Assembly (NCBI GenBank): GCA_016801845.1
Contig: CM028920.1
Span: 3,322,501-3,386,500 of the forward strand
From: Polydactylus sextarius
Lineage: Eukaryota; Chordata; Actinopteri; Polynemidae
Reading direction: 5' to 3'
Length of the DNA stretch: 64,000 nt
The stretch's first letter is position 1. Each line of letters begins with the position of its first letter. Below the pieces are notes generated by a model, which saw only the letters and a list, made by a program, of their open reading frames with translations, was not told the origin of the DNA and did not search any database. Shown here one piece after another: positions 25,116 to 37,292 of the stretch. Made by a program: the position numbers and the translations under genes.

Positions 25116-27171
25116 AATAGATCTGATCATTGACTCGAAATGTTCGTGGATGAACCTTCTTTTCTAATTACACCACCGTGTTCAACTCATTTATTTTTAC
25201 TTTGGGGGGAACCAGTTGTAGACACCAAGAACACACATTTACTGACAGCAGAACATGAGTGTAACTTTCTAAGAATGTACATTTCAGTTGTGAGCATGTA
25301 TCTACATACTTTAGAGGCAGTCACGATTTGCTAAAAAAAAAAAAAATTAAAAAAATAAATAAATACTCACATTCGCGCTTGTGTTGGCAGTGTTTCACTG
25401 CAGGAAAAGTCACAATTTCATGTGTTAACATTAGCAGTTGAGAAGCACACAAAAAAAATCTGTGAAACCAACAGGATGAAAATAAACACAATGCGTGTTT
25501 ACAATGCATCGTTAATATCAGCATCATTACCACATTCAAGCACATAAATAAATGAATGCCTAAAACACTGTTTAAGTATATCACTTTCTGGCACCTAAAC
25601 ACTGAAACTCTCTGGCTGAACTGATATACCCTGAGGATTGTAGGATGCAACACTTCATGAGACATAGTTATGTTAAAATAAGTCACCTCCAGTATTGGTC
25701 TAAGTAACAATAATATTATATCACATGATGTCATCAAGTAACCTTTGACCTTCATAACCAATTAAAACTTCATTCACTGAATGCAGTAACCTATGCCAAT
25801 TTTCTGTGTTTGATTTTGTTTGATTCTGTTTTGTTTTTTTAAAGTGATCATACTGACTGTCTATAATTTATGTGTAAGTAATTTAGTGCACTTTTGACCT
25901 TTTGGTTACAAATCATTACTTGCAAATGCCACTAAGTGAATATGATTTACATATCAATAATGTCTCTGCTCATTTATAAAGCAATTTCCCTGCATCTACA
26001 TGAAGCAGATACCTGACAACTTGTATAAAATGTCAAAGAATGATTCAAGATATTGTCAGTGCGACACCTGCAAGATTTGTAATCAGTTTAGCTCTAGTTT
26101 GTAAACAGAATCAGATTCTGGTTTTATTGCTGACATCATAGCCACACAGAGTATATATAATCCACATAATGCTTTCAGATTGTGGTCATTTTGTAGTGAG
26201 TCTGTCTTGGTCTTGGTCTCGTCCCCTGTGTGTGTGTGTGTGTGTGTTTGCTTCTCATCACTCATCAGCAGTTTACTTAAGCTTAGTCTGTGCAGAAACT
26301 CCTTGTCAGATCGTCCAGTCACCCCCGTGGTACAGATGTGCTCAGACTCTTTTTGTGCTCTTTGTGTCCTCACTCTCAGAGTAGTTCTCATCCTGCCTTC
26401 TCCCCTCTGCCTGAGGAACCGTCTGGATTCCTGCACTGCTGCTTCTCCACTCGGATCTGCCTCACTCCTGCGGCTGTTTACCCCACCATTGGGAAATCCC
26501 CTCTCCTTCCACCTCACCTGCCACCGCAGGATCCCCCCGTCTCTTCATCACCTACCACAGCCCACCATGTCCTGCCCTCCAGAATCCAGCATCATTCATT
26601 ACTCATTCATTACTCATTTTTCTTCTGCAATAAACCTCTTACCACTTTTCAACATCAGTGTTTTGCATTTGGGTCCAGTATCTCTGCACTTCTGACACAT
26701 TCCACTGTCTCTGATCATTCCTGACTTGTTCATACAAATTCCTGGTTTGTCTGATCAGTGTATCAGTGTTCCCCAGAGCTTTTCTGTGTATACTCCTTAT
26801 TCCTCTTTGTCCTTTGTAATAATTTACTATAAATCCAGCAGTTCATTTAGTTCTTATTTCTCTCTGTTACGTTCTCCTCAGTTTTTACTTCATGTTTTTC
26901 TCTCTGTGTTGTTTTTTATGTACTTACTGATACTTACTGATTTTATCCTTTCATTCTTTCTCTCTTAACCCCCTGAAATGGCATGAGACAGTTAAACAAC
27001 ATAAAGAATGGCTGGAGGCAGGTAAGACCATATCAGATAAGTTGCAAACAAAAAAAGGTTAAATTTTCTATGCATTATATAATAGGCTGTGGTATTTTCC
27101 TAAAATTAATAGAAAACACTTTTGCACACATTTAAATGTGTGGGGTCTAGTAAAGGAAAATCTTTTTATTT
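25114..27171. other. Unassigned sequence; possible old retroelement 3' end
   Basis: A short (TG)n lies at about 26225-26247. 26280-26700 is C/T-rich with overlapping proline-rich frames, then CTGCAATAAACCTC (polyadenylation-like) and GCATTTGGGTCCAGTA before CTTCTGACACA. That combination resembles 3' ends of some fish retroelements, but I see no RT or paired LTR. The 146-codon frame at 25321-25761 (minus) has no recognised domain. Confidence 0.35.
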
Positions 27172-27582
27172 TTAGCCTTTAAAAAAGACGGAAAATGGGA
27201 ACTGAATGTTCATTGTTTCCTGGGCAAATAAAGCCCTGGATGGGAATTTTGTACCACAGCATGTAATAGAGAAATCATCTGGTTTGTTGGCATTGGGATT
27301 TGCACACAGATGAAATTCCTTATGTGGTCCCAAGTCTTGCTTAAATTCATGGATGTAATGCCTGAGTTCCAGAGACTGAAACACAGCATTGCTATGGTCC
27401 AATCCTTGGACTGTAGTCCCCCAAGAAGTGAGTTCCTCTGTCCAACGTGTGATGTAATCATTGACAGAAAAAAATATCTTCCTTTTGTCTTTAGAAGTAA
27501 TTGAATTGGCCATTATCAACTTTATGATTGGTGGGTGGGAGGAGCCAGGGTTCAAATCACCAAACTCTTGATTTGTGGACAA
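27172..27582 (-). other. Unrecognised 136-codon open frame
   Basis: An open frame on the minus strand with a balanced amino-acid composition (for example GLDHSNAVFQSLELRHYIHE and HKEFHLCANPNANKPDD). It does not look like the translation of simple repeats. I do not recognise the family. It ends in a Phe-rich tail, and its first codons overlap the SINE fragment at 27532. No RBS-like, promoter or splice context can be judged. Possibly a relic of a transposon or retroelement ORF, possibly chance. Confidence 0.25.
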
Positions 27583-27602
27583 CCTGCTCTTCCACAGCCA
27601 CC
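27532..27602 (-). mobile_element. 5' fragment of a tRNA-SINE, minus orientation
   Basis: The reverse complement reads GGCTGTGGAAGAGCAGGTTG, then TCCACAAATCAAGAGTTTGG, then TGATTTGAACCCTGGCTCC. This parallels the tRNA-like head of the SINE at 8441, with a mutated B box. The rest of the element is missing. Confidence 0.6.
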
Positions 27603-28823
27603 TGCCACCAGCTACTTTTCACTGCAGCTGTAAAATGAACTTGCTCCAGACGATCTACAGTACATCAGACATTTCAGTTGCCAGAAAAGCAGCCAATGTG
27701 TTAACATGCTCTTTTCAAGCTTAATAGAGTGACGAAGGTTTGTGTCTCCCTGACTGCAACTTGAATAAAACATCAGACCACACAGGAAGAACTATAAAGT
27801 CCCTCACCCTTTTTCTGTTTTGTTTTGTATGTGTTTCTGTACCCAGAGCAATTTTTTCAGTTCATGGTCCAATTTTGTAGTCAGCCGAGTGTGACGGAAG
27901 AATGGACAAACATCAACACAAGATTGTGAATACATAACAGGCTTTGTTACAGTTAAAATCTGTTTTTGCCAATCTACATCATGTAGGAAAGAAAGAAGAG
28001 AGAGAAAGAGCCTCCAGGCTACTAAGGGATAGATGTTAGGAAATGAAATGTGATGTTTGTTTTCATTCTTCAAATCCTCTTTTTTTCCCCATTTATTGCC
28101 CTTTTTGGGCATTTACCAGCAGCAGCACAACAATTAAAGGACAACTTTACATTTACCACAATGACCTTTTAACAAGTGATAGCAGTTGGTGGGAACTAGA
28201 AGAAGTGAAGGACAGGCTAGGCCTTAAATTCAAATTGTACAAAACGGCTTCTGAAAAACTGTATGTTGCCATGCAGCAATTTTCTCAGAACATATAGTTA
28301 AAATATGGAAACCAATCCAAAATCTTGCACAGCTATCTGCCTCTAATGACTAGTATGACAAGTTTTAACTTTGTGTTTGCTTGAATAAAATTGGCTTATT
28401 AAACCACAGGCATTTTTTAAAGTATAAAGGACTGAAATAATCACTAAAACATTTAATTGCAGGTTACTGTCTGTTTTAAAACTGCTTTTGTCATATTTTT
28501 TCATTAGCAATGGATTCAATTTGTATAACACTAAAGAGGTCATTTGTAGTGATGAACCCATAGAGTCATTCATTATCTGTCTTTTTTAGTTTATAGTTGA
28601 CCTCCTGGCCAACTGATTTATGTTTTGCAAAGCTTCATGAGTGGCTGTGATTGGTGGTTGGCAGTTCGCTGACCCAGTCACTATGTGCTTTGTAGACCTT
28701 AGGGGAAGCTTATGGGTCTTCAGGTGGATTTTGTGGGAGAACTGGGGTAAACACAGAGATGTGTTTGCTACATTCCTGTCCATTGTACAGTGGGACAGGT
28801 GGTAATCGAGCATCAAGTAGTTG
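27603..28823. other. Unassigned sequence
   Basis: No recognised gene or repeat. Confidence 0.4.
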
Positions 28824-29135
28824 GGATGAGAGTCAGCAGCTCTAAGACAGAACCAAGGCTCTTTGCTGGAAAGTCTTCGGTTGCTCCATTTGGGCTGGGG
28901 TCAAGTTGTGAGACAAGTGAAGGAATTTAAGAACCTTGTGATCTTGATCATGAGTGAGTGTTGGATGTAGTGGGAGGTTGATAGACAGATGCAATATCAA
29001 CAGTCAGGCAGCTGTACCAAGGCATCATGTTTAGAAAGAAATTGAGCAAGAAGGCATAGCTGTGGATTTATCAGTCAATCTATGCTCCATCCCTCACCTT
29101 TGGTCTGGAGCTTAGGGTAGTGACTGAAAGAATGG
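28824..29135 (+). pseudogene. LINE RT C-terminal relic, family X
   Basis: Plus-strand pieces in the order of a fish LINE ORF: MRVSSSKTEPRL, then after a frameshift QVVRQVKEFKNLVILI, then REVDRQ-like sequence, then YQSIYAPSLTFGLELRVVTE with RMG. These match the segment after the RT catalytic box. Several frameshifts and stops make it inactive. Same family as the fragments at 13655, 34831 and 58070. Confidence 0.75.
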
Positions 29136-29274
29136 GGTGGTAGACATAAATGGACAATGAATTTTTACACAAGGATGTCTCTGTTCAGCTGTATGGTGAG
29201 TTCAGACCAAAAAAGTAATCACAACCATGATGTTGGGATGTTTTCTCAGTATTTTGCAATACACAAGGTACACA
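29136..29274. other. Short unassigned spacer
   Basis: Between two LINE relics on opposite strands; nothing recognised. Confidence 0.4.
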
Positions 29275-30185
29275 AGGCAAGGCAAGTTTATTTGTATAGC
29301 ATAGTTCGTACACAAGGCAATTCATAGTGTTTTACAGAGGCAAGGAAAACATTCGAAATTAAAACAATCAATACATTAAAACATTAAACAACAGATAGAT
29401 TTGTGTTAAAATAATTAGAGTTACAGTGCAAATCTCAGGATTATGATTAAAAATTCTTTAAAAGAGCTCAGCAGTAAGCACATGAAAAGAGAAATGATTT
29501 TAACCTGGATTTAAAAGTGTTTACAGTCGGGCGTGATTTCAGTTCTGCTGGTAGTTTGTTCCAGTTGTATGCAGCATAACTGCTAAATGCTGCTTCACTG
29601 TGTCTGGTTTGAACTCTGCACTCCACTATCTGACCTGAGTTAGTAGATCTCAGAGCCATATTGGGTCTATACTATACTACCATCTCATTTATGTATTCTG
29701 GACCTAAACCATTTAGTGTTTTGTAAACTAGTAGCAGAACTTTAAAATCTATTCTGTAGCTGACTGGGAGCCAGTGTAAAGTCTTAAGAACTGGGGCGAT
29801 GTGCTCTGATCTCTTTGTTCTGGTCAAAACTCGAGCTGCTGCATTCTGAATGAGCCGCGTTCTGAATGAAGCTCAGATCTGAGTCTATCAGCACACCAAG
29901 GTTTCGGACTTGGTGTTTAGTTTCTAGAGACAGTAACTCAAGGTGTTTACTGACAGAAACCCTCTTCTCTTTATTGCCAAAAACAATGACCTCAGTTTTT
30001 TTTTCCTGATTTAACTGAAGAAAATTTTGGTTCATCCAATTTTTGACTTGCTCCAGACAGTTACACAATGACTCTTTCAGACTGCAGTCATTTGGGGACA
30101 GCGCAAGATATATCTGTGTGTCATCTGCATAACTATGATAGTTGACATTAGAATACAGCAGAATTTGACCAAAAATTACTTAAAA
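29275..30185 (-). pseudogene. L2/CR1-like LINE, 5'-truncated, internally deleted
   Basis: Minus strand. From 30170 downward the frame reads NVNYHSYADDTQIYLALSPN, with the RT catalytic YADD intact, continuing in frame to CLEQVKNWMNQNFLQLNQEK and SLETKHQVRNLGVLIDSDLS. The frame then jumps to IQNAAARVLTRTKRSEHIAP and LHWLPVSYRIDFKVLLLVYK; the usual intervening RT segment of roughly 70 residues is missing. A stop follows, then the C-terminal block NWNKLPAELKSRPTVNTFKS (about 29,560-29,500). The 3' end (about 29,275-29,330) carries CAAGGCAAGTTTATTTGTAT, the characteristic tail of fish L2 elements. The copy is dead but less decayed than the other LINE scraps here. Confidence 0.88.
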
Positions 30186-30189
30186 TCAG

Positions 30190-30378
30190 AAATGGAGCTC
30201 AGGGAGTGCCCAGAGTGGTTAAGGCGCACCACTTTGGTGTATAAGACGTGCAGCAATTGCCAGTGTGTGTCACGTCCCCACTCTTCTGCCCACTTTCCTG
30301 TCTATCTTCACTGTGCTATCATTAAAGGCAATAGGGCCAAAAAATATATCTTAAAAATAAATAAATGAATAAATGGAG
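30190..30378 (+). mobile_element. tRNA-derived SINE with perfect 8-bp TSDs
   Basis: Body 30198-30370. A tRNA-like head has the A box TGGTTAAGGCG (30216-30226), then GGTGTATAAGACGTGCAGCA, CCCACTTTCCTGTCTATCTT, ATTAAAGGCAATAGGGCCAA and an (AAAT)n-like tail. Flanked by AAATGGAG at 30190-30197 and 30371-30378. It inserted next to the end of the L2-like LINE. Confidence 0.85.
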
Positions 30379-32796
30379 GACAAGCTTATTGTGGCTGTCG
30401 GTGGAAATTCAGCCAAATAATACAACTCAGAACATCAGAAGAAAATCAAAAAATAGATGTCAGAGAAGCAGTAGAACCACCAGCTAAGTTCCGAAAATGC
30501 AGATCCATTCCTTAACTCCAACTATTGTTATAGTAGCACAGCTAGCATTCAGGAAGGAGTACTCCCATTAGCTATTGAAGGCAAATATTTGTAGCAGCAC
30601 CACTCTTGTTCAACAAGAATATTTGAGTCATTCATAGTAAGATACATATAAATGTAGAGGCTGTTCAGAGTTTTCCCATCAACAACAGAGAAAAGCAATG
30701 ACAAAATCTCAAAATGTGTGCTCTACAGAAAAGAGAAAATGGTAGAAATAGAACAAATTGTATATCATATAAATATATATATATCCAAACCACTGGGAAT
30801 CCAATAAACATGCTGCTTATTTTGTAGTTTTTCAAATTTCTGGCAGTAATAAGGGCAGACACACTGCACAGCAGCCCAGGAAATATTTTGATGATGGCCT
30901 GGTCTTACAGAATGAATGGAAAGGATAATGGGATTGTCACAATATTTGGAAGCTTTGAAGCTTTGGAAGTTGTTTGGATTTGATTAACAAAGGTTGCTTT
31001 TTGTTAGATTTTAAATTGATGCAGGTGGAAGCTTTTGATGACTATGGATTCCTTTGTTGATGCTATTCCCCAGGTATTCAGAATCATAAAGCAGCAAACG
31101 ATATACCCAACATCAAAATGTTTGCTTGGAGAATATACATGTATATAGCATGTCCTCTGAGCAAGTGGATCTGCGACGTATTCGTCTTCTGTATCTTTTC
31201 TTTCATGGAAGCCAAACTATGTAAGATTGGCCCCAAATGGTAATAAAACTGGAAATAGAAAAAAATTGGTCAATCAGTGCAGTCTGTTTCTATCTCCCTT
31301 CTCTGGAACTCCTCTATGGAGTTTACTTCAAATAAATGTTGGGTATACTTTATCTCTTAGTTTTCTTAGTCAGTGTCCCCTGATGAACTGAGAACTACAT
31401 ATGGAATACAATAAAACACATAAAGTCTTTCAAGCTAAAGTTATAACAGGGTTTCCTCCAAATGATTCCAATTAATCTGATAGGACATAGAGGATTAAGT
31501 TGGTACTGTATATGTACTGTAATTGCAACCCTCTATGGCTGTTTGAGTGCTTCCAGGATTATGATGGTGCCATCACTGATTCATAATTGGAGGCCCAGGT
31601 TATGTGGGTTATATGGTCTTTGCCACATAGTGTTCTGCTGACTCTGCATCATCTGAAGCACTCACTGACATGACCAATTTGCAAAGTCAGTAGACCGGGG
31701 AATTATTTTGGCCTCAATCTTTCATAAGGCCATGCCTAGCTTGTGTGAGAGGGACAGATGAAAAAAACAACATAATAATAAAACAGAAATGTGAGAAAAA
31801 GAGCACGGTATTTGACAGGGAAGTAATTATATGGGGCATAAATGACACCAGTAATCAGCTTGTTAACACAGAGGGATTTAAAATGGTCCATGTTTGACTT
31901 CGGTTTCACCGCTTTGACATTTTAAAACTGTGATTTGCTGGCGTGACTGAATGAGAAACTGAATGATATCAGCAGTTTTGTGTATGTGTGATGAAGATGA
32001 AAGCCAACATGGTGCTACTGCAGCAGTCCTTTACACATGTAGGTTTTTGTATATTCAATCCTCCTGATGATTTTTTTTTTTTTTTGTCTTTTTGCTTTGT
32101 TTATATATTTTTTTCTTTTTTTGGCAGAAACAACTGAAACAAATGAATCATTCAAGATGCATCAGAAAGTCTGTTGCTCTGTGTGCAGGAGGCAAGGATC
32201 TTAAATAATAGAGATCTGAATTTTCTAAGTACTGCACGACCAGTGAACACAGGCCTGGACCTCTTTCTTTTGCTGTTTATCCAGACAGACATTCAAAGAT
32301 TAATAGGTAGCAGACCCTGAGACAGTTTTAGCAACAAGCCATAGAAAAGTATGTAAGAATGAGGTTGTGAACAGAACAGCTCCACAGAGCTGTGCTTAAA
32401 ACTAGATGTATTGCCTATGCTTCTTTTGCTGCTTCTGCAAAGAGCTATTAAATTGCTGTCATTGGTGAAAATGGGTTGATTCACTGCTTGAATGTCCTTA
32501 TGAATAAGTCCTGCTATAATGGCATCAGAGATTTTCCTTCCACACTGACTGACCTACACTGCGGATAGAGTAGTACAACATCTTGAAAAAAACATTTCCT
32601 CTTTCTTCCATTACAGGCCATCTCTTATGAAAGGTCCTGTACTTGACACATGAACAAAAACATGATAAAAAATGAAACTGTGTTTGTTTTCCTCCCATTA
32701 GTAAAGTCTTTTTCATTGTATCCGACAATGAACATGCATTGTTTGGAGCTTTCATGTTCTCTACATGATGTGCTGTTCATGTTGGGTTGTCAAAAT
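30379..32796. other. Unassigned sequence
   Basis: AT-rich with a T run (about 32071-32084). No gene or transposon recognised. Confidence 0.45.
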
Positions 32797-33042
32797 GAGA
32801 AGCCTATCCCAGCTGCTTACGGGCGAAGGCAGGGTACACCCTGGACAGTCACCAGCTTGTCGCAAGGCCACATATAGAGACAAACAACTATTTGCACTCA
32901 CATCCACACACACTAGCAAATTAGCATGCTAAATTCACCTCCACACCATCACACAATGCATGCATGTTTTTGGCAGTGGGAGGAATCCAGAGCTCCCAGA
33001 GGAAACTCACACAGACATGGGGAGAATGTGCAAACTGGACTT
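32797..33042 (-). mobile_element. Partial tRNA-SINE with (ATGG)n-type body, minus orientation
   Basis: Matches the middle of the copy at 39846 (CCTATCCCAGCTGCTTACGG, CAGCTTGTCGCA, AATGCATGCATGTTTTTGGC) but lacks the (ATGG)n tail on the left and the tRNA-like head on the right. Confidence 0.8.
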
Positions 33043-34830
33043 ATGGTAATATGTATATTATAAATTATTATAAATGGTAATATGTAACTACGGTTTTTGG
33101 TATATTTTCTGTTCCACTTGATTTCAACCTGCCTTCTCTTTTTTATTCCTCTACACTTGTAGGATGTTCAGTCTATTTAACTTACATTTCTATTTCTGAT
33201 ATTTATATTCCTATTTAACTTTTAAAGTAACTTTAAAGATGTAACTCCTCAATCACACAACCAATTGAACGTCCCCAGTAAAAGATCTTACAATACTTGG
33301 GACCATCTACCCTATCACAGTGTGAATAGATTGTGAAACAATGTGAAACAGCAGGCGCTACTTCATGTTTAATGCTTGCAGTTGTTGTTTTTTATTTGCT
33401 TAATCTGATTTTGTTCTTTTGTGTTTTGTCTCCCTCAGCTGCTGTTGGATATTTGTTTTCTGTATCATTCCAGTTCTCTTAATTTTCTTTGACACTGTAC
33501 ATCAGGCTCTTAATCTTCAAAGACCCTTATCTAAATTTTTCCTCTCATTTATCCACATGCTAATTAAAATTAATTTACTCTAAATGAATTTCTCCTTATT
33601 GAAATTAGAAGAGAAGAGTGGGGAAGAAAGAAAAGACAATAAAGGAGAAGGGTATTCCCACTTTTATCTGTACATAACTTATAATTTGTTCTCTCACACG
33701 TTACAGTAACAGTTTCTCAAATTATGATGTGAAAACATTGTGAGCATTTAGCAGCTAAATATGATTCTGAATAATATATAATTGAATAATTTCCTCAAGA
33801 ATTCATGCAAACCAAATCAGAACTACTTAGAGAATGAATTTTGGATTTCTTTTTTGCCGGGGAACAGGTCAGGTGTGCTGCAACGGTTAATATATTCACT
33901 CATCACCTCATTTTTAACACATACTAAATGTGTCAAAAAGTCAAGCTTTTAATCGCAGTAAAGTGGATGTTTTCCCCTACACTTGCTGTTCGGAGTCCAT
34001 ACACAAACGCTTCATCCATAATGGATCTTCAGCCTTTCATGGTGAAAACATTTGAGATTTGGCTGTACTGTTGTCAGTGCTTAACTTTTGGTCACAGTCC
34101 CTGCACATCAGGTGAAAATGAAAAGACTTGAGTAAGATGGCATATACAATGAGTCATCACGGTGCAGTGAATAAATAATTTAACTGTTTGTCCCAGATTG
34201 GATTTGCTTTCCTTGTAGTGAATCAGCTTTGCAGGAAGCCCTGAAACATGGGACAGCTGATGCACACTTCCTGTGTCGACATGGTAAACATATACCTTAC
34301 TTCAGAGGAGATGCTGTGGAGTTCACCATCAGCAGAAGGCATGGAGAACACCCTGGACTCCAAGGGAATGAAGACAGCCTGTTGTTACATTTAAGGGTCT
34401 ACACTGTTTGTACCTACATGATCATATCTGGCTACTAAAGATGGAATAAATCTCTGAACTCCCATGTAAAAATAGTGAAATCAAGACTCTTCTATCTGAA
34501 GTAGAAACTTCAATCATTCATTAGGAGAGAAACAGATGATGATGAGGACTGTGTATACATATGAACCTGAAAATTGTTAACCAGTGCTGAATCTGCCCTT
34601 CTATTCTAATTCTATAGAGCTTAAACTAATAGTGTTTGACACTTAATATAGATCTCCCAAGCAAAGAAATTAAGTCGAATTTTCATGGGTGCTGTGAATA
34701 CTTTATGCATGAAAGTAGTCCCTTTTAGAATTTCTGGTCTGTTAAACTTCCTTAAGTTTCACACAAGTGATAAATGAACCATGTTGCTGCCCAAAGTTTC
34801 TAAGGATATTTTTCACAGGAAGGCAGTGAA
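33043..34830. other. Unassigned sequence
   Basis: No recognised gene. The 69-codon frame at 34229-34438 is not recognised. Confidence 0.4.
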
Positions 34831-35090
34831 CGCAGACTGGAAGCTGAGTAGACAGATCAGTACAGTTTCAGCAGTAAAGTTATCCTGGACATTGTCCTAC
34901 CCTTACCTATAAACATAAACTTTGGGTAATAAACAAAAAAAATAAAATATCATAGACACAATCTGCATCAAAAGGAACCAGGCGATGTGGTTTGAGCATT
35001 CAGTTGAGGATGCCTCCTGGCTGACTTAAGTTTTCCAGACACGTCAAACTGGTAGGAGACGTGGGACCTGGACTACCTTCACTTGACCTT
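34831..35090 (+). pseudogene. LINE C-terminal scraps, family X
   Basis: Two pieces of the family seen at 28824: a KLSRQISTVSAVKLSW-like stretch (about 34,840-34,885), and after unrelated DNA a DASWLT-stop-VFQTRQTGRRRGT stretch (about 35,005-35,075). The latter matches the GRRPRGRPR-type C-terminal block. Heavily decayed. Confidence 0.6.
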
Positions 35091-37240
35091 CTACCAATGT
35101 GATTCAACTCCACACATTCGGTGCACTTGGCCCGAGCACTTCTGTCAGTTAACATGGACCTCATTCTTTCCAATTTCAAACTTAATTTTACTCATTGCTC
35201 ACTAAACAGTGCTTTGCTTGGGGTAATTTAGTAAGTGTTCATTTGATAATTAGTAATTATTTATGATTTGTTATTCACTTGTCCCTTGGTAAAAACTTGA
35301 GATTTTATTTATCTTATTGTATAATGTTACTATTACTTGCAATAGAGCACAAATTCTACAACAGAGCAAAAAACAGAAAAAAAAAAGATGCTTGAGAAGA
35401 AAAAAAAAAATCTAAGTCCATTAATATCCGGCCCTTGCTGTGGAATTTGTTTTCTCTTGTCAGGCAGTTGTGACTGTCACAGTGATGAGTGGGGCCAAAG
35501 CACTGAGCGCTTGTATCACGCTGAAGGAAAACACACAGATAGAGCGAGAGAGGAAGAAAAATGAAGAGCGAGGTAGAGAGGAAGGAAGTGGGTGAGAGAG
35601 ACTGGACGTCGGAGGGAAGGAGAACAACAACACAACAGCACGAAAAAAATGACAAAGGTGGAGAGGAGGAGTGACAGCAGTGACTGAAGGTGGAAGCACA
35701 GACACAGTCTAGTGGCAGGTCGACACCTTCGGTGAATCCGTCTTTTTCAGTCTGCCATAGGAAATGTTCTATAATACAGCAACCATTTCTGCCATTCTGT
35801 CTTCTGTGCAGCCTGTCAACTATTGACTGCATTTAGCTATGAGTGCCTTTATCTTAAAGACTTGAAACGGCAACAACTGCAACATCTTCTCAGCTCCACA
35901 AGCGGTTGTTTAGCCTATTTGTTTTTTTTGAGGATGTTACATGTAGATATTTGGATATGTTGTCACTGCTGAAGCTGCTACAAGCAGGGAGACAGTTGTC
36001 TTGTTTGTTCACTGATCAGACTGTTTGCAGTCAGAGCCGAGCCGCAGCCACTTTGTGGCTAAGTTGAAGTCTACAGCTTTTACAATTGAAATATTATCTT
36101 ACAACTCAAAATATTTGCGTGGTGTGAAATTGTTACCAATATACCAACCAAAAAAACTCTCAAAATGCACTGATTTAACTGATTGAAATTGAACAAATAA
36201 ACAAATACAAATGTCCTATAGAAGGTGAAGACACAATGAGTGCATCTTTTGATTTCTTATGTGCGTATTTGTTCATGTGCTTATGTATGTTTTTGGGAAA
36301 AGTTACACCATATATGACATCAATTCAAAACCTCTACAAAACGATGCCACCAAAGAGGACGTGAGAATCCTGATCTCACAAGACATCACTCTCACTAGAG
36401 CTATTAACAGGATCACACAGTATCACAGATGTTGGCTCTCCAATATTATTTCCTTAGAGCCAAAACATTTGGGGTTTCAACCCTACTCCATCTGATAAGG
36501 CATTGAGATTCTGCATAAAATAACTCCCACTTCAGCTATTTATCAACAAACATTACTTTTGCAGTTGGAGCCTGGTCACTGTTTTGATTGTACACAGCTT
36601 TAGTTCCTTTCCTGGGGTGTGCTGGTGAGAGAAACTCATCAGTGTAGTCATTATAATGATGAATAATCACATGGACCCAAAGAAGAATAGTTACTACTTT
36701 TGGTGAATGGGCATGCAAATAATTATATTGCGGTGGAGTATTTCTTTTGCTTACATTCACTATATCAGATGTTTTACTGTGCATTTCCTTATAATACAAG
36801 GTTGTTAGGTGTCAATTTGGTATGGCCATTAGACCATAGACCATACGATACATTTATGCATCATAGATAATAGTTCACTGCCTCTCCCATTCATAGTTGT
36901 GTTTTAATATGTTGTATGTTAGAACACAAACAACATGTTGTGTGATATGTTATACACGTTGTAATGTAACAAACAGCCTGTGTCTTGAGTCAAATGTAAT
37001 TTGGAATCTGCAACATAAGTCTGTGCCATTTGAGGATGTGAGTTGAAGTACAGCCTGTAAACAGTAAATACAGGTTTCAGAATATGTCTTCTCCTTGATG
37101 CAAGAACATCAATAAACTACTTCTGCTGCAGATGCTGATGTCTTTGATTTTCCATCATAATTTGACACCGTGAACAAGATCCCAAACAAAACAAGATGGA
37201 TAAATGCAAATCTAAAGTTCTTTGCATTTTCAGTACCATG
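35091..37240. other. Unassigned sequence
   Basis: 35,380-35,700 is strongly purine-rich on the plus strand, which creates the Ser/Pro/Leu-rich minus-strand frames of 158 and 81 codons; I regard those as composition artefacts. No gene recognised. Confidence 0.45.
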
Positions 37241-37252
37241 TCTATCTATCTA

Positions 37253-37283
<31 letters not shown>
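37241..37283. repeat. (TCTA)n-(TA)n compound microsatellite
   Basis: Four to five TCTA units followed by about 13 TA units. Confidence 0.93.

Positions 37284-37292
<9 letters not shown>

Noticed and set aside
26180..26724. Two overlapping Pro/Ser-rich frames of 171 and 144 codons
   Set aside because: C/T-rich composition keeps several frames open at once. The region may be a retroelement 3' end but shows no coding motif.
35356..35832. 158-codon Ser/Leu/Phe-rich frame
   Set aside because: Explained by a purine-rich plus strand read in antisense; two overlapping frames are equally open.
36395..36500. Possible tRNA pseudogene (GGGTTTCAACCCTACTCC)
   Set aside because: No matching A box or acceptor stem could be paired.
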